Shown here: positions 47,205 to 59,741 of the stretch, piece by piece
How positions within the stretch are numbered: the first letter of the stretch is position 1
How the letters are laid out: the number at the start of each line of letters is the position of its first letter
Origin: Enterovibrio sp. JCM 19048
Lineage (GTDB): Bacteria; Pseudomonadota; Gammaproteobacteria; Enterobacterales; Vibrionaceae
Length of the DNA stretch: 64,000 nt
Assembly: GCA_001310415.1 (NCBI GenBank)
Contig: BAXE01000009.1
Location: forward strand, 1-64,000
Direction of reading: 5' to 3'
The notes under the pieces: model-generated
The model's database searches: none
The model's input: only the letters and a program-made list of their open reading frames with translations
Told to the model about the DNA's origin: nothing
Made by a program: the position numbers and the translations under genes

Positions 47205-50200
47205 ATGTTCGAATATTCATCGTTTTATTGATGTGTTTCTTACCGAAGTTTTCATTTGCTGAATCGCTTTTTCCGGGACCGGCACAAGCACCCGAGGGAA
47301 TGTCAAATACACTTATCGATTTTGATTCAAACAAAGCAACGATTGAGGTTTCTGGGCAAAAAAACATAAAGCTTGGATTTGAGAAATTTGTATATCAAAG
47401 TGATGGTTTAGGGAGCTATTGTTCTGACAGTCAGACTCGGTTTGGGTGCATTCACGATCCGAATTTTAGAGCTAAAAATATTAACTTGGAAACATTAGTG
47501 ATTGGTGATGGTCCTAATGATTTGGTGCTTGCTGATGAAACATGGAATACTAACTGTGGGTATCAGGAAGTTTGTAGAATAAAACCTTCTGATCCGAATT
47601 ACTCAGAATATAATGTTGGCGCTGGAAGTACATTGTATATGGATGAGGGGGTTTATTATTTCGGAACATTATCCTTCAATTATGGTGCAGATGTAATTGT
47701 TAATGGTAAGGTTGAAATCCATGTAAACCAATTTATATCTGGTGGTTTGAACAGCCTTAATGCTCGTGGTAGAGCGAAAGATCTTATTATATACCATCAC
47801 AATAAATCCATAGATATGGATGCAGATGAAGATAAGCTATCTATAAATTACAGAACGAAAGCAAAAGCGTATATTTATTCATCAGGGCTTGTTCATCTTC
47901 AGGCGGATGCGATTTTACAAGGTGCTGTTACCGCAAGGCAGCTTCATATGAATGACAATTCTAAAATCATTTTTGCGGGCAATATTACGGGTAGTGAATA
48001 CCAGCTTTCAATTACTCCAGGTTCTGCTGCGGAAGTTGGCTGTGAACGAGTTCCCCTTACTTTTTCTGTACAGGATAGTTCCGGTCATACACAACCTTTT
48101 AATGGTAAACTTTTTGCAAAAGTAACATCTGGGAAAGGATGTTTTGCTTATACCAATGACCCTGCAGAAAACTGCAAACCTAATCATTCAATAGAGCTTG
48201 ATGTTATAAATGGAGAGGCATCAATATGGTTAGGAGGAGGTATTGGTGATGCTTATATATCAGCAACTTTCGATGAGGAAGAGAACAAGTTCGAACAACT
48301 GAAAGCGACTGCTGGCCCCTATCACTTTGGTACGCTTGGTTTTAGTTTTAATGATGGAGAACATATAAAGCTGGTTGCCGGAAAACCAGAGAATTTGAAG
48401 CTCGAATTTTTAAAATCTATCGGCCAGGGCAACAGTCAAATGTGTAAGGCGGATAGCTTAGATGGTCAATTTAAGTTTACTGTTACGCGTGAAAATATAG
48501 AGCCCGATGTTGGTACAAAACCAGTTGTAATTAATGGTGTGGATGTTAGTACGTCGAAAGATATTGTGGTGAACTTCACTGATGGAGAGGCAAATATACC
48601 TGTTAGTTACAATGACGCAGGCTCTTTAGCTCTTACATTTACATTGCACACCGAAGAAAATTATAAAAACAATAAAAACAAGAATCATAATTTCAAAGGA
48701 AAACCCGGTGGTGATATAGACGAGACAACGTCGACAGCTTTTCTCTATTCCAGACCTTACACCCTTGCCATTTGTGGCCAGCCAACGGCCAACAATGTTG
48801 AAAGCGATCTTGCCTTCAAGAAAGCTGGCGAGCCCTTTGCCCTGAATTTGAAGCCAGTGATTTGGACAGGCGGCTCTGATTTAACAGGCTATGACCTGAA
48901 AATGGCGGTACAGTACCTTTTAGCCAGAATTTGTGTAGCCGGGAGACAACACCTAACTTCTGGCACAACCACGCACCTTTGGCGTTTGTTTCCTTGGATG
49001 AAAGGGCTGAAGTTGTGCGCCTACAGGGGGAAATTCTGCGTATTTGGACGGCGTCCTATACAAGGAAAATACACAGATTAAGCTGGGTGATACACCGGAT
49101 AAGTCACGTTACAATTTCAATCAATTACGCATTGGTGAAGTCGGGGTGTTTGCTATCCGCTCTCGCTTGCAGGGCGCCTATCTGCATATGGTGGTTAATC
49201 CCAATGAGAAAAATGTCGGCCGTTTCTACCCTTCCCACTTCCTCGTGAAAGGCAGTATCGAGCCAGGAATTAAGCCTCAAGATGACAGCCTTGGGCGTGG
49301 TTTTACCTACCTCAACCAGCCATTTACCGGCGAGTACACTGTGCACGCAATGTCTGTCGATAATCACAAGTTAAAAAACTATCACCTGACTGATAATGTC
49401 GCGCAATTTGACGATTGGGCGGTGTACCCATCCCCGCTTTCTCGGTCAGGCTTTGCTGACTTTACCTCTCGCTGGTTACATCCAAATGCAAGGCTTGTCG
49501 GCTCTTGGGGTAAAGGTGCTGATGGTTACAGTCAGTATAAGGTGAGCGGCAATATGATGGCGGAAAAAGGCGCAGAGCCAGATGGGCCTTTTGAGAACCT
49601 CCAGTTTGCTGTTGGGGTGGCTAAGCCTGATTCAGACAGAACAGATTTTCTCTTCTGCAAAGAGGGCGCAAGTGAAAGTTGTATTGATGGGCTTCCCAAT
49701 CCAAATGGCACAGGTTTAGGTGCAGAGTTTGCAGATGGCGAATTCCTGTTTGGCCGTATGCGTATGGAAGGTTTTACTGATACCAAGCCACCGTTCACTG
49801 AACAAATCATGCCAGTGGCAGTCGAAGTCTTCGACGGCGGAAAATTTGTCACCAATGCCCGGGACAATGCTTCTGTGGTTTCGACCCTGATTGGCCAGAA
49901 AGACATACTTTTCAGCAGCACTGATGATGCCAGCCTACAGGCCAAGATTTTGCTGAAAAGTGCAGGCGGGAAAACGGTTCAGACCTTGCGGGTTAAAAAT
50001 GGTACTTCGGCTTTCCATGTGACTGCACCGCAACAAGGTGCAAAGCTGAACCGGGAACAATTCCGTTACTGGCAGTTGCTGGGTAAAACGGAAGACGGTG
50101 TTTTGCCCCAACCTTGGCTGCAACACAACTGGCAAGGGGGACAGTTTACTGATGATCCGAGTGCAGTGGGTACCTTCGGGGTTTACCGGGGAAGTGATCG

Positions 50201-50246
50201 GGTTATCTATAAAGGTGAAAAAAACATCACATTGACAGGGGAATGA
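47201..50246 (+). CDS. mshQ: MSHA large tip protein MshQ
   Basis: An exported protein of about 1015 residues with a signal peptide (IFIVLLMCFLPKFSFA). The N-terminal half (about residues 20-510) includes a right-handed beta-helix-like stretch (LYMDEGVYYFGTLSFNYGADVIVNGKVEIHVNQF) and Ig-like strands. The C-terminal half (about 515-1015) is a conserved MshQ-type domain (RSGFADFTSRWLHPNARLVGSW, EFLFGRMRMEGFTDTKPPF, REQFRYWQLLGKTED). Frameshifts near 48930 and 49045 interrupt the second half. The first half, 47205 to about 48750, is far more AT-rich than the second and uses AGA and ATA codons that are rare elsewhere in the window. By position it is the candidate tip adhesin. Confidence 0.85.
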
Positions 50247-50353
50247 AAAAAAAGACTGATCTCTTTCAGGTTTGTAGATCATCACCTTGCCGCGCCCCGT
50301 CAGCGTTGGTACATTTAGCGGAATTTGAAGAATTTTAAAGCTTGCAGGATTAA

Positions 50354-51406
<1,053 letters not shown>

Positions 51407-51446
51407 TCATTCGCGAGAATTCAAAGTTCAAACAGGTTGTAACTGA

Positions 51447-52402
51447 ATGAAACCAATTTTTGGCCGTGGGCCATCTCTACAATTACGCCTGTTCTTTGCT
51501 CTTTTAATATCAGCCAGCCTTATGTTGCTGATAGCCGTTTGGGTGCTTTTACCCACTTCCGTTATCTGCTCAACTCTCTCGTTGCGCCGCTCCAATACGC
51601 CTCTAATGTTCCCCGTGATCTGCTGGACAACACGTTCCGCCAGTTCACTTCGCATCAAAAGCTGCTGATAGAGAACACGACACTGAAAGAAGAAGTGCTG
51701 ATGCTGAAAAGCAGCCAGCTTCTGTTTGATCAGATGGAGCAGGAAAACCAGCGACTGCGTGAACTGTTGGGCTCACCGTTTGTGCGTGATGAACGCAAGA
51801 TGGTGGCGGAAGTGATGGCGGTCGATTCTGATCCCTACAAGCACCAGGTGATGATCGACAAAGGGCGGACGAACGGCGTCTATGAAGCCAGCCGGTGATT
51901 AACGAACGCGGTATCGTGGGGCAGGTCTCCTATGTGGGGGCGCATAACAGCCGGGTGCTTTTGATCACCGACCAACCCATGCGATCCCAGTTCAGGTGTA
52001 CGTAACGATATCCGTGTTATCGCTTCCGGACGTGGCCAGATGGACAATATCCAACTGGAAAATATTCCAAGCAGTGCGGACATTGAGCCAGGCGATATGC
52101 TGGTGACATCAGGTCTTGGCGGCGTGTTCCCGGAAGGTTATCCGGTTGCCAAAGTCACCTCTTTCTCCTTTGATAACAAGCGTCCGTTTGCGCAGGTTGA
52201 TGCCAAACCGGAAGTACAGTTTGACCGCCTGCGCTACCTGCTGCTGGTGTGGCCAACAGATATAGAAAAGAAACAGGCAGCTGAAGAGGCGCTGGATGCA
52301 ACCGGCGAAGAGCCTGAAGCCGGAGCACCGGAGGCCGATGTAAAGCAGCCTGCTGCTGAAACGCCTGCAGCAGAAACGAAAAAAGAGGTCACTAATGGCT
52401 AA
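51447..52402 (+). CDS. mreC: Rod shape-determining protein MreC
   Basis: A bitopic inner-membrane protein of about 318 residues that links MreB to the wall synthases. The N-terminus MKPIFGRGPSLQLRLFFALL leads into one transmembrane helix. A coiled coil (LLIENTTLKEEVLMLKSSQLLFDQMEQENQRLRELLG) and the beta domain (MIDKGRTNGVYEAS, VINERGIVGQVSYVGAHNSRVLLITDQ, GDMLVTSGLGGVFPEGYPVAKV) follow. The tail is rich in Ala, Glu and Pro. Frameshifts near 51545, 51892 and 51985-52000 split the frame. The gene is conserved and usually essential in rods, so these are most likely sequencing losses. It overlaps mreD by 8 bases. Confidence 0.92.
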
Positions 52403-52880
52403 TTCAAGCATGCGTGGCCGCGCACTTATCTGGCTGTCATTTATTATTGCCTTATCCTTCAAGCTGCGCCCTGGCCGGGCGAGCTTGCACCTTTCCGCCC
52501 ATCTTGGTATTGCTGGTGACTTTCTACTGGTACTGGCACTGCCGCACCGCGTGAACGTGGGTACGGCGCTGGTGGTAGGCCTGCTCTGGGATTTGATGCT
52601 GGGTTCAACACTTGGCGTGCGCGGGCTGATGATGTCTGTGCTGGTATATCTGGTCGCACTGAACTTTCAGGTACTGCGCAACATGTCCCTGTGGCAACAG
52701 GCCGCAATTCTCTCGTTGCTTACCCTTGCAGGTAAGGTGCTGGAGTTCTGGGCAGAATATCTGGTCTCGAATGTGCAGTTCGATCCCATCCAGCTTTGGG
52801 CGGGTTTGCTGAACTTCCTCTTGTGGCCTTGGCTGTTTTTACTGCTTCGACGGGTTCGCCGTCAGTTTTCGATCAAGTGA
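52395..52880 (+). CDS. mreD: Rod shape-determining protein MreD
   Basis: An intact 161-residue polytopic inner-membrane protein of the elongation complex with about five hydrophobic segments (LIWLSFIIALSFKL, GTALVVGLLWDLMLGSTLGVRGLMMSVLVYLVAL, LLNFLLWPWLFLLLRRVRRQF). GLLWDLMLGSTLGVRGL is the conserved MreD core. It follows mreC with overlapping reading frames and is followed 12 bases later by maf. Confidence 0.94.
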   Translation: MANSSMRGRALIWLSFIIALSFKLRPGRASLHLSAHLGIAGDFLLVLALPHRVNVGTALVVGLLWDLMLGSTLGVRGLMMSVLVYLVALNFQVLRNMSLWQQAAILSLLTLAGKVLEFWAEYLVSNVQFDPIQLWAGLLNFLLWPWLFLLLRRVRRQFSIK

Positions 52881-52892
52881 TCTGGAGAAACC

Positions 52893-53444
52893 ATGGCAGC
52901 TCTTCAACTTTATCTCGCGTCTGCCTCTCCCCGCAGGAAGGCGCTGCTGGAACAGTTATCGGTTCCATTTGAAATATTGCGTGTTGACGTTGAAGAACAG
53001 CGTCAACACCACGAAGAAGCGGCGGACTATGTCCGCCGTTTGTCGTTAGATAAAGCCAGGGCGGGCGTCGCCGTGGCAGCCTTTGACTTACCTGTCCTCG
53101 GTTCTGATACCATCGTAGTTTGTGATGGTCATGTGCTTGAAAAGCCAGTGGATCTTAATGCTTCACGCGACATGCTTGGCATGCTGTCAGGCCGACAGCA
53201 TCAGGTGATGACTGCCGTCACACTGGCTGACCGGAACCATTCATTGACTACACTGGTCACAACTCATGTGTGGTTTAAACCGCTGGATATCGCAGAGATT
53301 GACGCCTACTGGCACAGTGGCGAGCCGTGCGACAAAGCGGGCAGCTACGCGATTCAGGGACTGGGCGGGCGCTTCGTGACCCGCATTGATGGCAGCTACC
53401 ATGCGGTGGTGGGTTTGCCTCTCTACGAACTGACGCGCTGTTAA
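52893..53444 (+). CDS. maf: Maf-family nucleotide pyrophosphatase (YhdE type)
   Basis: A house-cleaning hydrolase of dTTP, UTP and their modified forms in the cytosol. The 183-residue ORF is intact. The Maf signature [17 protein letters not shown] appears at residues 6-22. The active-site motifs [11 protein letters not shown] and [17 protein letters not shown] follow, with Glu, Asp and Lys in the expected places. The [10 protein letters not shown] form is that of the dTTPase/UTPase branch rather than the m7GTP branch. Its position in the mreBCD-maf-rng cluster matches E. coli and vibrios. Confidence 0.93.
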   Translation: MAALQLYLASASPRRKALLEQLSVPFEILRVDVEEQRQHHEEAADYVRRLSLDKARAGVAVAAFDLPVLGSDTIVVCDGHVLEKPVDLNASRDMLGMLSGRQHQVMTAVTLADRNHSLTTLVTTHVWFKPLDIAEIDAYWHSGEPCDKAGSYAIQGLGGRFVTRIDGSYHAVVGLPLYELTRC

Positions 53445-53475
53445 AAGAATTCAAAAAATTACGTGGTGATCAGCA

Positions 53476-54945
53476 ATGAACGCAGAGTTATTGATTAACG
53501 TCACGCCGACGGAAACCCGTGTCGCCATGATTGAAGGTGGCAACCTGCAGGAAGTTCACATCGAGCGTGAAGCCAAACGAGGCATCGTTGGCAACATTTA
53601 CAAGGGCAAAGTGAGCCGTGTGCTGCCGGGTATGCAGGCGGCATTTGTGGACATCGGTCTGGATAAAGCGGCGTTCCTGCACGCATCTGACATCGTACCG
53701 CACACTGAATGTGTGTCGGAAAACGAAAAACAGCAGTTCCAGGTTCGTGATATTTCTGAGCTGGTTCGCCAGGGGCAGGATATCGTGGTGCAGGTGGTGA
53801 AAGACCCACTTGGCACCAAAGGTGCACGCCTGACCACGGACATTACACTGCCGTCGCGTTATCTGGTCTTTATGCCAGGCGCTGCCCACGTAGGTGTTTC
53901 CCAACGCATTGAGAGTGAAGAAGAGCGCGAGCGCCTCAAGCGTGTAGTGTCGGAGTACTGTGACGACCTGGGCGGCTTTATTATCCGTACTGCGGCTGAA
54001 GGTGCATCAGACGCTGAAATGGCACAGGATGCTGCGTTCCTAAAACGCCTTTGGAATAAGGTACTGGAGCGTCGTGGTAAGCGCTCATCCAAGTCCATGC
54101 TTTACGGTGAGCTGGGGCTGGCGCAACGCATTCTACGTGATTTTGTCGGGACTGAGCTGGACACCATCCGTGTCGATTCTCGCGCCGCGATGGATGCCCT
54201 GCGCGAATTTACCGAAGAGTTCGTGCCTGAGTTGACTGAGAAGCTGGAACTGTACACTGGTGAGCAGCCTATTTTCGATATGTACGATACCGAAAACGAA
54301 ATCCAGCGTTCACTGGATCGTAAGGTCGAGCTCAAATCCGGCGGCTATCTCATCATCGACCAGACGGAAGCGATGACAACCATCGACATCAATACCGGTG
54401 CGTTTGTTGGACGTCGTAACCTTGAAGAGACCATCTTCAACACCAATATCGAGGCGACCCGCGCTATCGCCCGTCAGCTGCGCCTGCGTAACCTGGGTGG
54501 CATTATCATTATCGACTTTATCGATATGAGTGCTGACGAACACCGCCAGCGCGTGTTGCAATCACTGGAACAGGCTCTGGCGAAAGACCGCGTGAAGACC
54601 AACATCAATGGTTTCACCCAGCTCGGTCTGGTGGAAATGACCCGCAAACGTACCCGTGAAAGCATTGAACATGTGCTGTGTGGTCAGTGTCCGACCTGTG
54701 AAGGGCGTGGTTCGGTGAAAACCATCGAGACCGTTTGCTATGAAATCCTACGCGAGATTACCCGTGTTAACCGTGCTTATGATGCGGATAAATTCGTGGT
54801 GTATGCTTCACCGTCTGTCGGTGAAGCGCTGGAAGGTGAAGAGTCCCACGCCGTTGCCGAACTGGAAGTGTTTATCGGCAAACAAGTGAAAGTGCATGTA
54901 GAGCCGCTGTACACCCAAGAGCAGTTCGATGTCGTAATGATGTAG
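53476..54945 (+). CDS. rng: Ribonuclease G
   Basis: An endoribonuclease that matures the 5' end of 16S rRNA and decays some mRNAs. The 489-residue ORF is intact (E. coli RNase G 489). The S1 domain (GNIYKGKVSRVLPGMQAAFVDIGLDKAAFLHASDI) comes first. Next are the DNase I-like catalytic motif GGYLIIDQTEAMTTIDINTGAFVG and GGIIIIDFIDMSADEHR, with metal-binding Asp residues. The Zn-link motif CGQCPTCEGRG and a C-terminal dimer domain follow. There is no long C-terminal scaffold, which separates it from RNase E. A GTGGTGATC region precedes the ATG without a strong ribosome-binding site. Confidence 0.97.
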   Translation: MNAELLINVTPTETRVAMIEGGNLQEVHIEREAKRGIVGNIYKGKVSRVLPGMQAAFVDIGLDKAAFLHASDIVPHTECVSENEKQQFQVRDISELVRQGQDIVVQVVKDPLGTKGARLTTDITLPSRYLVFMPGAAHVGVSQRIESEEERERLKRVVSEYCDDLGGFIIRTAAEGASDAEMAQDAAFLKRLWNKVLERRGKRSSKSMLYGELGLAQRILRDFVGTELDTIRVDSRAAMDALREFTEEFVPELTEKLELYTGEQPIFDMYDTENEIQRSLDRKVELKSGGYLIIDQTEAMTTIDINTGAFVGRRNLEETIFNTNIEATRAIARQLRLRNLGGIIIIDFIDMSADEHRQRVLQSLEQALAKDRVKTNINGFTQLGLVEMTRKRTRESIEHVLCGQCPTCEGRGSVKTIETVCYEILREITRVNRAYDADKFVVYASPSVGEALEGEESHAVAELEVFIGKQVKVHVEPLYTQEQFDVVMM

Positions 54946-54961
54946 TGAGACTGTTCTTTTC

Positions 54962-57900
54962 ATGACCAAATTTGTACGGCGCCTTGCGGTATTGGTGAAA
55001 TGGCTGGTGCTGATCCTGGTGATCAGCGCCGCTGTTATTACCGCGGCGATGCGTGTGGTGCTGCCTAATCTCGACACGGTGAAAACGCCACTCGAGCGTT
55101 GGGCCAGCGATGCCACCGGTTTCCATGTCGAATTCGAATCCTTTACAGGGCACTGGCGTTATCTGGTGCCCTCTGTGTCTTTGCACGACCTGACGCTCTC
55201 GACACAGGCTTCCAACCTCAAGGTACTTACCGCAGAAAGCATTGGAATGCAGCTCGACTTGCTGGCAAGTATCCGCCAGCTTGAGCCGACATTTTCCTAT
55301 GTCACTATCGATGGACTGAATGTTGATTTAACCCAGCTGCCTGAACGCGATAATGCGCAGGAAACCAGCCTTGGCGACCAATTAGAAAACCTGTTTCTGG
55401 TTGGTCTGGGGCGTTTTGCTATTCAGGATGCCAGCGTCACAGTGATGTCTCTGGCTGGTGAGAAAAAACTGTCGATATCAGTTCGCTACGCTGGGATAAC
55501 CAGTCCGGCACCCATCATGTTCAGGGCGTGGTGAGCGTTCAGGACACATCACTGAACAAAATCGGCATCCAGGGTGTATTTACAGAATCTGATGGCATTG
55601 AGTCGCTAGACGGGGAGTTTTACCTCAGCGCGGATGATGTCTCTGTCAAAGACTGGGTATCGAAATTTGTCGACCCCAATATCACCCTGGCAAAAGCCAG
55701 CATTGGCGGTGAAGTCTGGCTGACAGTGGAAAAGGGGCAGCCCAATTCCGTGCTGGTCAGTCTCAAGGACAGTGCGCTGGCTTGGTTCCCGGCTAAGCCT
55801 GTCCTGCAGGCATCATCAAGTAACACCCAGTCACTGAAAATTGAGCAGGGCGTGATCAAGCTTGCCCACTCAGCGCAGTCTGGATGGCAACTGGCAACAG
55901 AAGACATCGTAATCAAAACCGGTCAACGCCTGTGGCCATCGCCTTCTCTTCGTGCCGAATTGAATCAGCAGGGCTGGAAGCTAAACCTGTCGCAAGTTGA
56001 CCTATCTCTGTTATTGCCATTGCGTGAGTTGGTCACCTTGCCCGAGGGGGTAGACGGCGCAATCCGCTCCCTGAACCCGGTTGGTCTTGCTCATGATATT
56101 CGCGTCGCTAAGCCTGTGAATGGTGAGGTGGCGTATTCGCTGGCACTCGAAAATGTCGGGTTCCAGCATTGGAGCTATTTGCCGGAAGTGCACAAACTGC
56201 AGGTCAAAGCGCTGGGCGTTGGTGCAAGCGGGAAAGCTGTCCTTTCAATGACCGACGACAGCCTGCCTTACGGCGAGTTCTTCCAGGCACCATTGCCGAT
56301 CAAACAGGGCGATGTCACAGCCTACTGGGTTGTGGATGAAGACGGTTTTGTCATCTGGTCAGACAAAGTGGCCGTCAGCTCGCCGGATTTGGATGTGGTG
56401 GGTGAGTTCCGTCTCGACTGGCCCTTTGACGGGAAGAATAATGGCTGGCTGTCGTTTTATGCGGAAGCCAATGCTACAAGGCGGGTGAAACCTGGCGCTA
56501 CCTGCCGACACTGGCGCTGGGTGAAGAGCTGACAGATTACCTTTCGGCTGCTATCCGTGGTGGTCAGGCGGAGAATGCCAAGCTGCTGTGGTATGGCGAC
56601 TTCGATACCTTCCCGTACCTCAATCACGAAGGGGTATTCCAGGCGTATGTGCCCCTGAAAAATGGCCAGTTCAGTTTTGACACCCAATGGCCGACGCTGA
56701 CTGATCTTCAGCTGGATCTGCTGTTTGAAAATGATCTCATGTACCTGGATGCATCCAGTGTCAGTTTGATGGGCGCGCGCGGCTACGATCTTAAGGGAAA
56801 AATACCGTCTCTCAGCGCTGACGAAGGCGTATTGTTGCTTGATGGCAAGATCGCCGCCAGCGGTTCGGAGTTGCGTGATTACATGCTGGCGACACCTTTG
56901 GTGGACTCTGTTGGTGCCGCTCTGACCCATGTTCAGGTCGACGGTGATGTCAGCGGGGCAATTTCGCTCAATATTCCGCTTAACGGTGATGATGTATCGG
57001 CGACTGGCAGCGCCACGCTGGGCGGTAATACGGTGGCGATCATGACACCGGAAATGACGCTTAAAAACGTGAAGGGCACCGTCGAGTTCGATAACGACAT
57101 TGTCTGGAGCAAGAGGCTGAATGCCAATCTGCTCAACCAGCCGGTGAAGATTGATTTTCGCGGTGAAACTGAATCGGATAACTATCTGGTCAATATCGGC
57201 ATGGCGGGCAAGTGGAAGGCAGACAGCCTGAAGTCGGCGCTCGACTTGCCGGACTTATCGCTGATTGAAGGGTATTCGAACTGGGATTTGGATGTGGGCA
57301 TTGCGCTTAAAGACGTCGGTTTTACTTATGATGTGCGTCTGGATGCCGACCTCAACCCAATTGCCGTAAACCTGCCGGCACCATTGACCAAACCGGTCAG
57401 CACCAAAGCCCAAGGCCACCTGAAAGCCTCCGGTGATGCACAGCGTATTGTTGCACAGGTAGAACTGCCAAGCCTGAAGTACCAGGCAGACATTGATATC
57501 CGGGGCGAGTTGCCTGATGTCACCAAAAGCCGTCTGGTGATTGGTAACGGCGAACTGTCTTTGCAGCCGTTGGCAGGTAATGGCGTCAGCATTGATGTAC
57601 CTGAGCTGGACGTAATGGCGTGGAATGCAGTGTATGAGCGTTTTATGCAGTCTGATGGCAGCAAAGGTGAGTTGCCGTTTATCCTGCATCCGCCAACACG
57701 TATCAATGTGAAAGCCCACAAACTGCTCGCGGATGACTTTGTGTTGAACAAATTCTCACTGGCGGCGCGGGAGAAAAATGACGGCTTCCATCTGCTGGTG
57801 GGCAGTGAAGAGCTTTCCGGTGATGCATGGTGGGATGCCAATAAATTACTGACCGTGTCCATCGAGCACATGTACCTCAATCTCGACACAGAAAAGGAAC

Positions 57901-58846
57901 AGACGACTGTCGAAGAGGCTTTGATTTCCGGCCACCGCATTGCGACGAAAGCCGACCGCGCCATGATGGCGAACATCCCATCGACGGATTTGGTGATTGA
58001 GGAGCTTTGGCTGCAGGCTACCGCCTCGGCAAGCTGGAAGCCCAGTTGCTGAAATCAAAAGACAAAGTGGCACTGACCAAGTTTGCCATCGACAGTGGTG
58101 GTTTGCGCCTCAAAGCCAATGGTGACTGGTCTATTGATGCCAAAGGGCTGAACCACACTGCCATCAACTTTGATGTCACGGCGAAAAACAGCAGCGACCT
58201 GATGGGACGCTTCTCTGTAACTGGCGGTATCCAGGATGCCACGGCGCAAACCAAAGGCAATATCAGCTTCGACAGTACGCCGTGGGCAATGGATTTGGCT
58301 TCACTCGACGGTATGGTGGAAACCAAGATTGAAAATGGTTACATCAGTGGTGTTGGCGGTGCTGGGCGTTTTCTGGGGCTGTTCAGCCTTGATTCAATCT
58401 TGCGCAAGATGCAGCTCGACTTTACCGGCGTATTTGAGGACGGTCTTGCTTTTGATGAGATCAGCGGCAGTGCTTCAATCACTAACGGGGTAGTTGTCAC
58501 GGATAATATCCAGATGAACGCGCTGGCAGGTGATATGTTTATAAAAGGCATCGCAAATCTTGTGAAAAATCAGGTCAATGTTGATGTACGTTTCGTACCG
58601 GACCTGACTTCCGGCATTCCGGTTTTCACCGCATTTGCGGTCACGCCCCAAACGGCGCTCTACGTGCTGGCGGTCACCACTGTGCTGTCGCCGGTCGTTG
58701 ATGCATTCACCCAGGTTCGTTATCAGGTAACCGGGACCATTGATGATCCCGTTGTCAGGGAAGTCTCGCGCAGTACGGGCGAAGTGACGTTACCGGAGCA
58801 GGCGACCCAACGCCTGCGCGAGCAGCAAAGGAGTAAATCAGAATGA
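54962..58846 (+). CDS. yhdP: AsmA-like phospholipid-transport protein YhdP
   Basis: An envelope-spanning bridge protein of about 1295 residues that moves phospholipids to the outer membrane with TamB and YdbH. One N-terminal transmembrane helix (LAVLVKWLVLILVISAAVITAAM) is followed by a long periplasmic beta-rich groove. The C-terminal DUF3971/AsmA-2 region contains GAGRFLGLFSLDSILRKMQLDFTGVF and NVDVRFVPDLTSGIPVFTAFAVTP. Frameshifts occur near 55495, 56480 and 58015. The four open segments join in order into the usual YhdP length. The stop overlaps the nitrilase ATG by 4 bases. Confidence 0.92.
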
Positions 58847-59660
58847 CCAAGTTTGGTGTTGTACAAATGAATTCAGGGATGAATCCAGATGACAACCTGG
58901 AGATGCTTGAGGGGCAACTCAAGCATCTGCGTGAACAAGGTGCAAGGCTGGTCTTAACCCCTGAAAATTCTCTGGTGTTTGGTAGTAAGGAAGACTACGA
59001 AAAACACGCAGAGGTAATGGGGCACGGGCCGCTGCAGAAGAAGCTGTCCCAACTCGCTTTCGAGTTGGGGATTTGGCTGGTAGTGGGTTCATTTCCTATC
59101 CGCAACAATGATGGCACCCTGAGCACAACCTGCCTGGTCTATGACGCGGCGGGTAACCTGCGCGCGTCTTATGAAAAGCTGCACATGTTTGACGTGGATA
59201 TCGCCGACAATCACCGCAGCTACCGCGAGTCTGACACCTTCCGTGCTGGCGATAATCTGGTATTGGTGGATACGCCTTTTGGCACTATTGGGCTGTCAGT
59301 TTGTTATGACATCCGTTTTCCGCAGCTTTATGCCGCGCTTCGCCAGCGTGGGGCGGACATCATTGTTATCCCCGCTGCCTTCACTAAAGTCACCGGTGTG
59401 GCGCACTGGGAAATCCTGTTGCGTGCCCGTGCGATTGAAACTCAGTGCTGGGTGCTTGCTGCCGCGCAGTGTGGCAGTCATCAGGCGGCCGTGAAACCTA
59501 TGGTCATTCCATGATTGTCGACCCTTGGGGACAAATCTCTGGCGAGCTTGCAGATGAGATAGGCTCTGTGTGTGTTGATGTCGATTTAGCCTCTAACAAA
59601 GCAATTCGCAGTAAAATGCCCGTCCTGCAACACGCCCGGTTGCAATGCGCGATGAAATAG
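58843..59660 (+). CDS. Nitrilase-superfamily amidohydrolase (Nit1/Nit2-like)
   Basis: A C-N hydrolase of about 272 residues with the catalytic triad Glu (LVLTPENSLVF), Lys (SYEKLHMFDVD) and Cys (GLSVCYDIRFPQLY). The form LHMFDVDI and the length match the Nit1/Nit2 branch, which repairs deaminated glutathione or acts as an omega-amidase. One frameshift near 59490 (CAGGCGGCCGTGAAACC) is repaired to GRETYGHSMIVDPWGQI, the conserved C-terminal element. Neighbours yhdP and tldD match the vibrio and E. coli-like order. Confidence 0.9.
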
Positions 59661-59741
59661 CGCAACCTCAAATCCATATCGTTCCCGCAATGCAGTTGAT
59701 TGCGGGACATCCCTTTTTCAGCGCTAAAGAGCAGTGAATTC

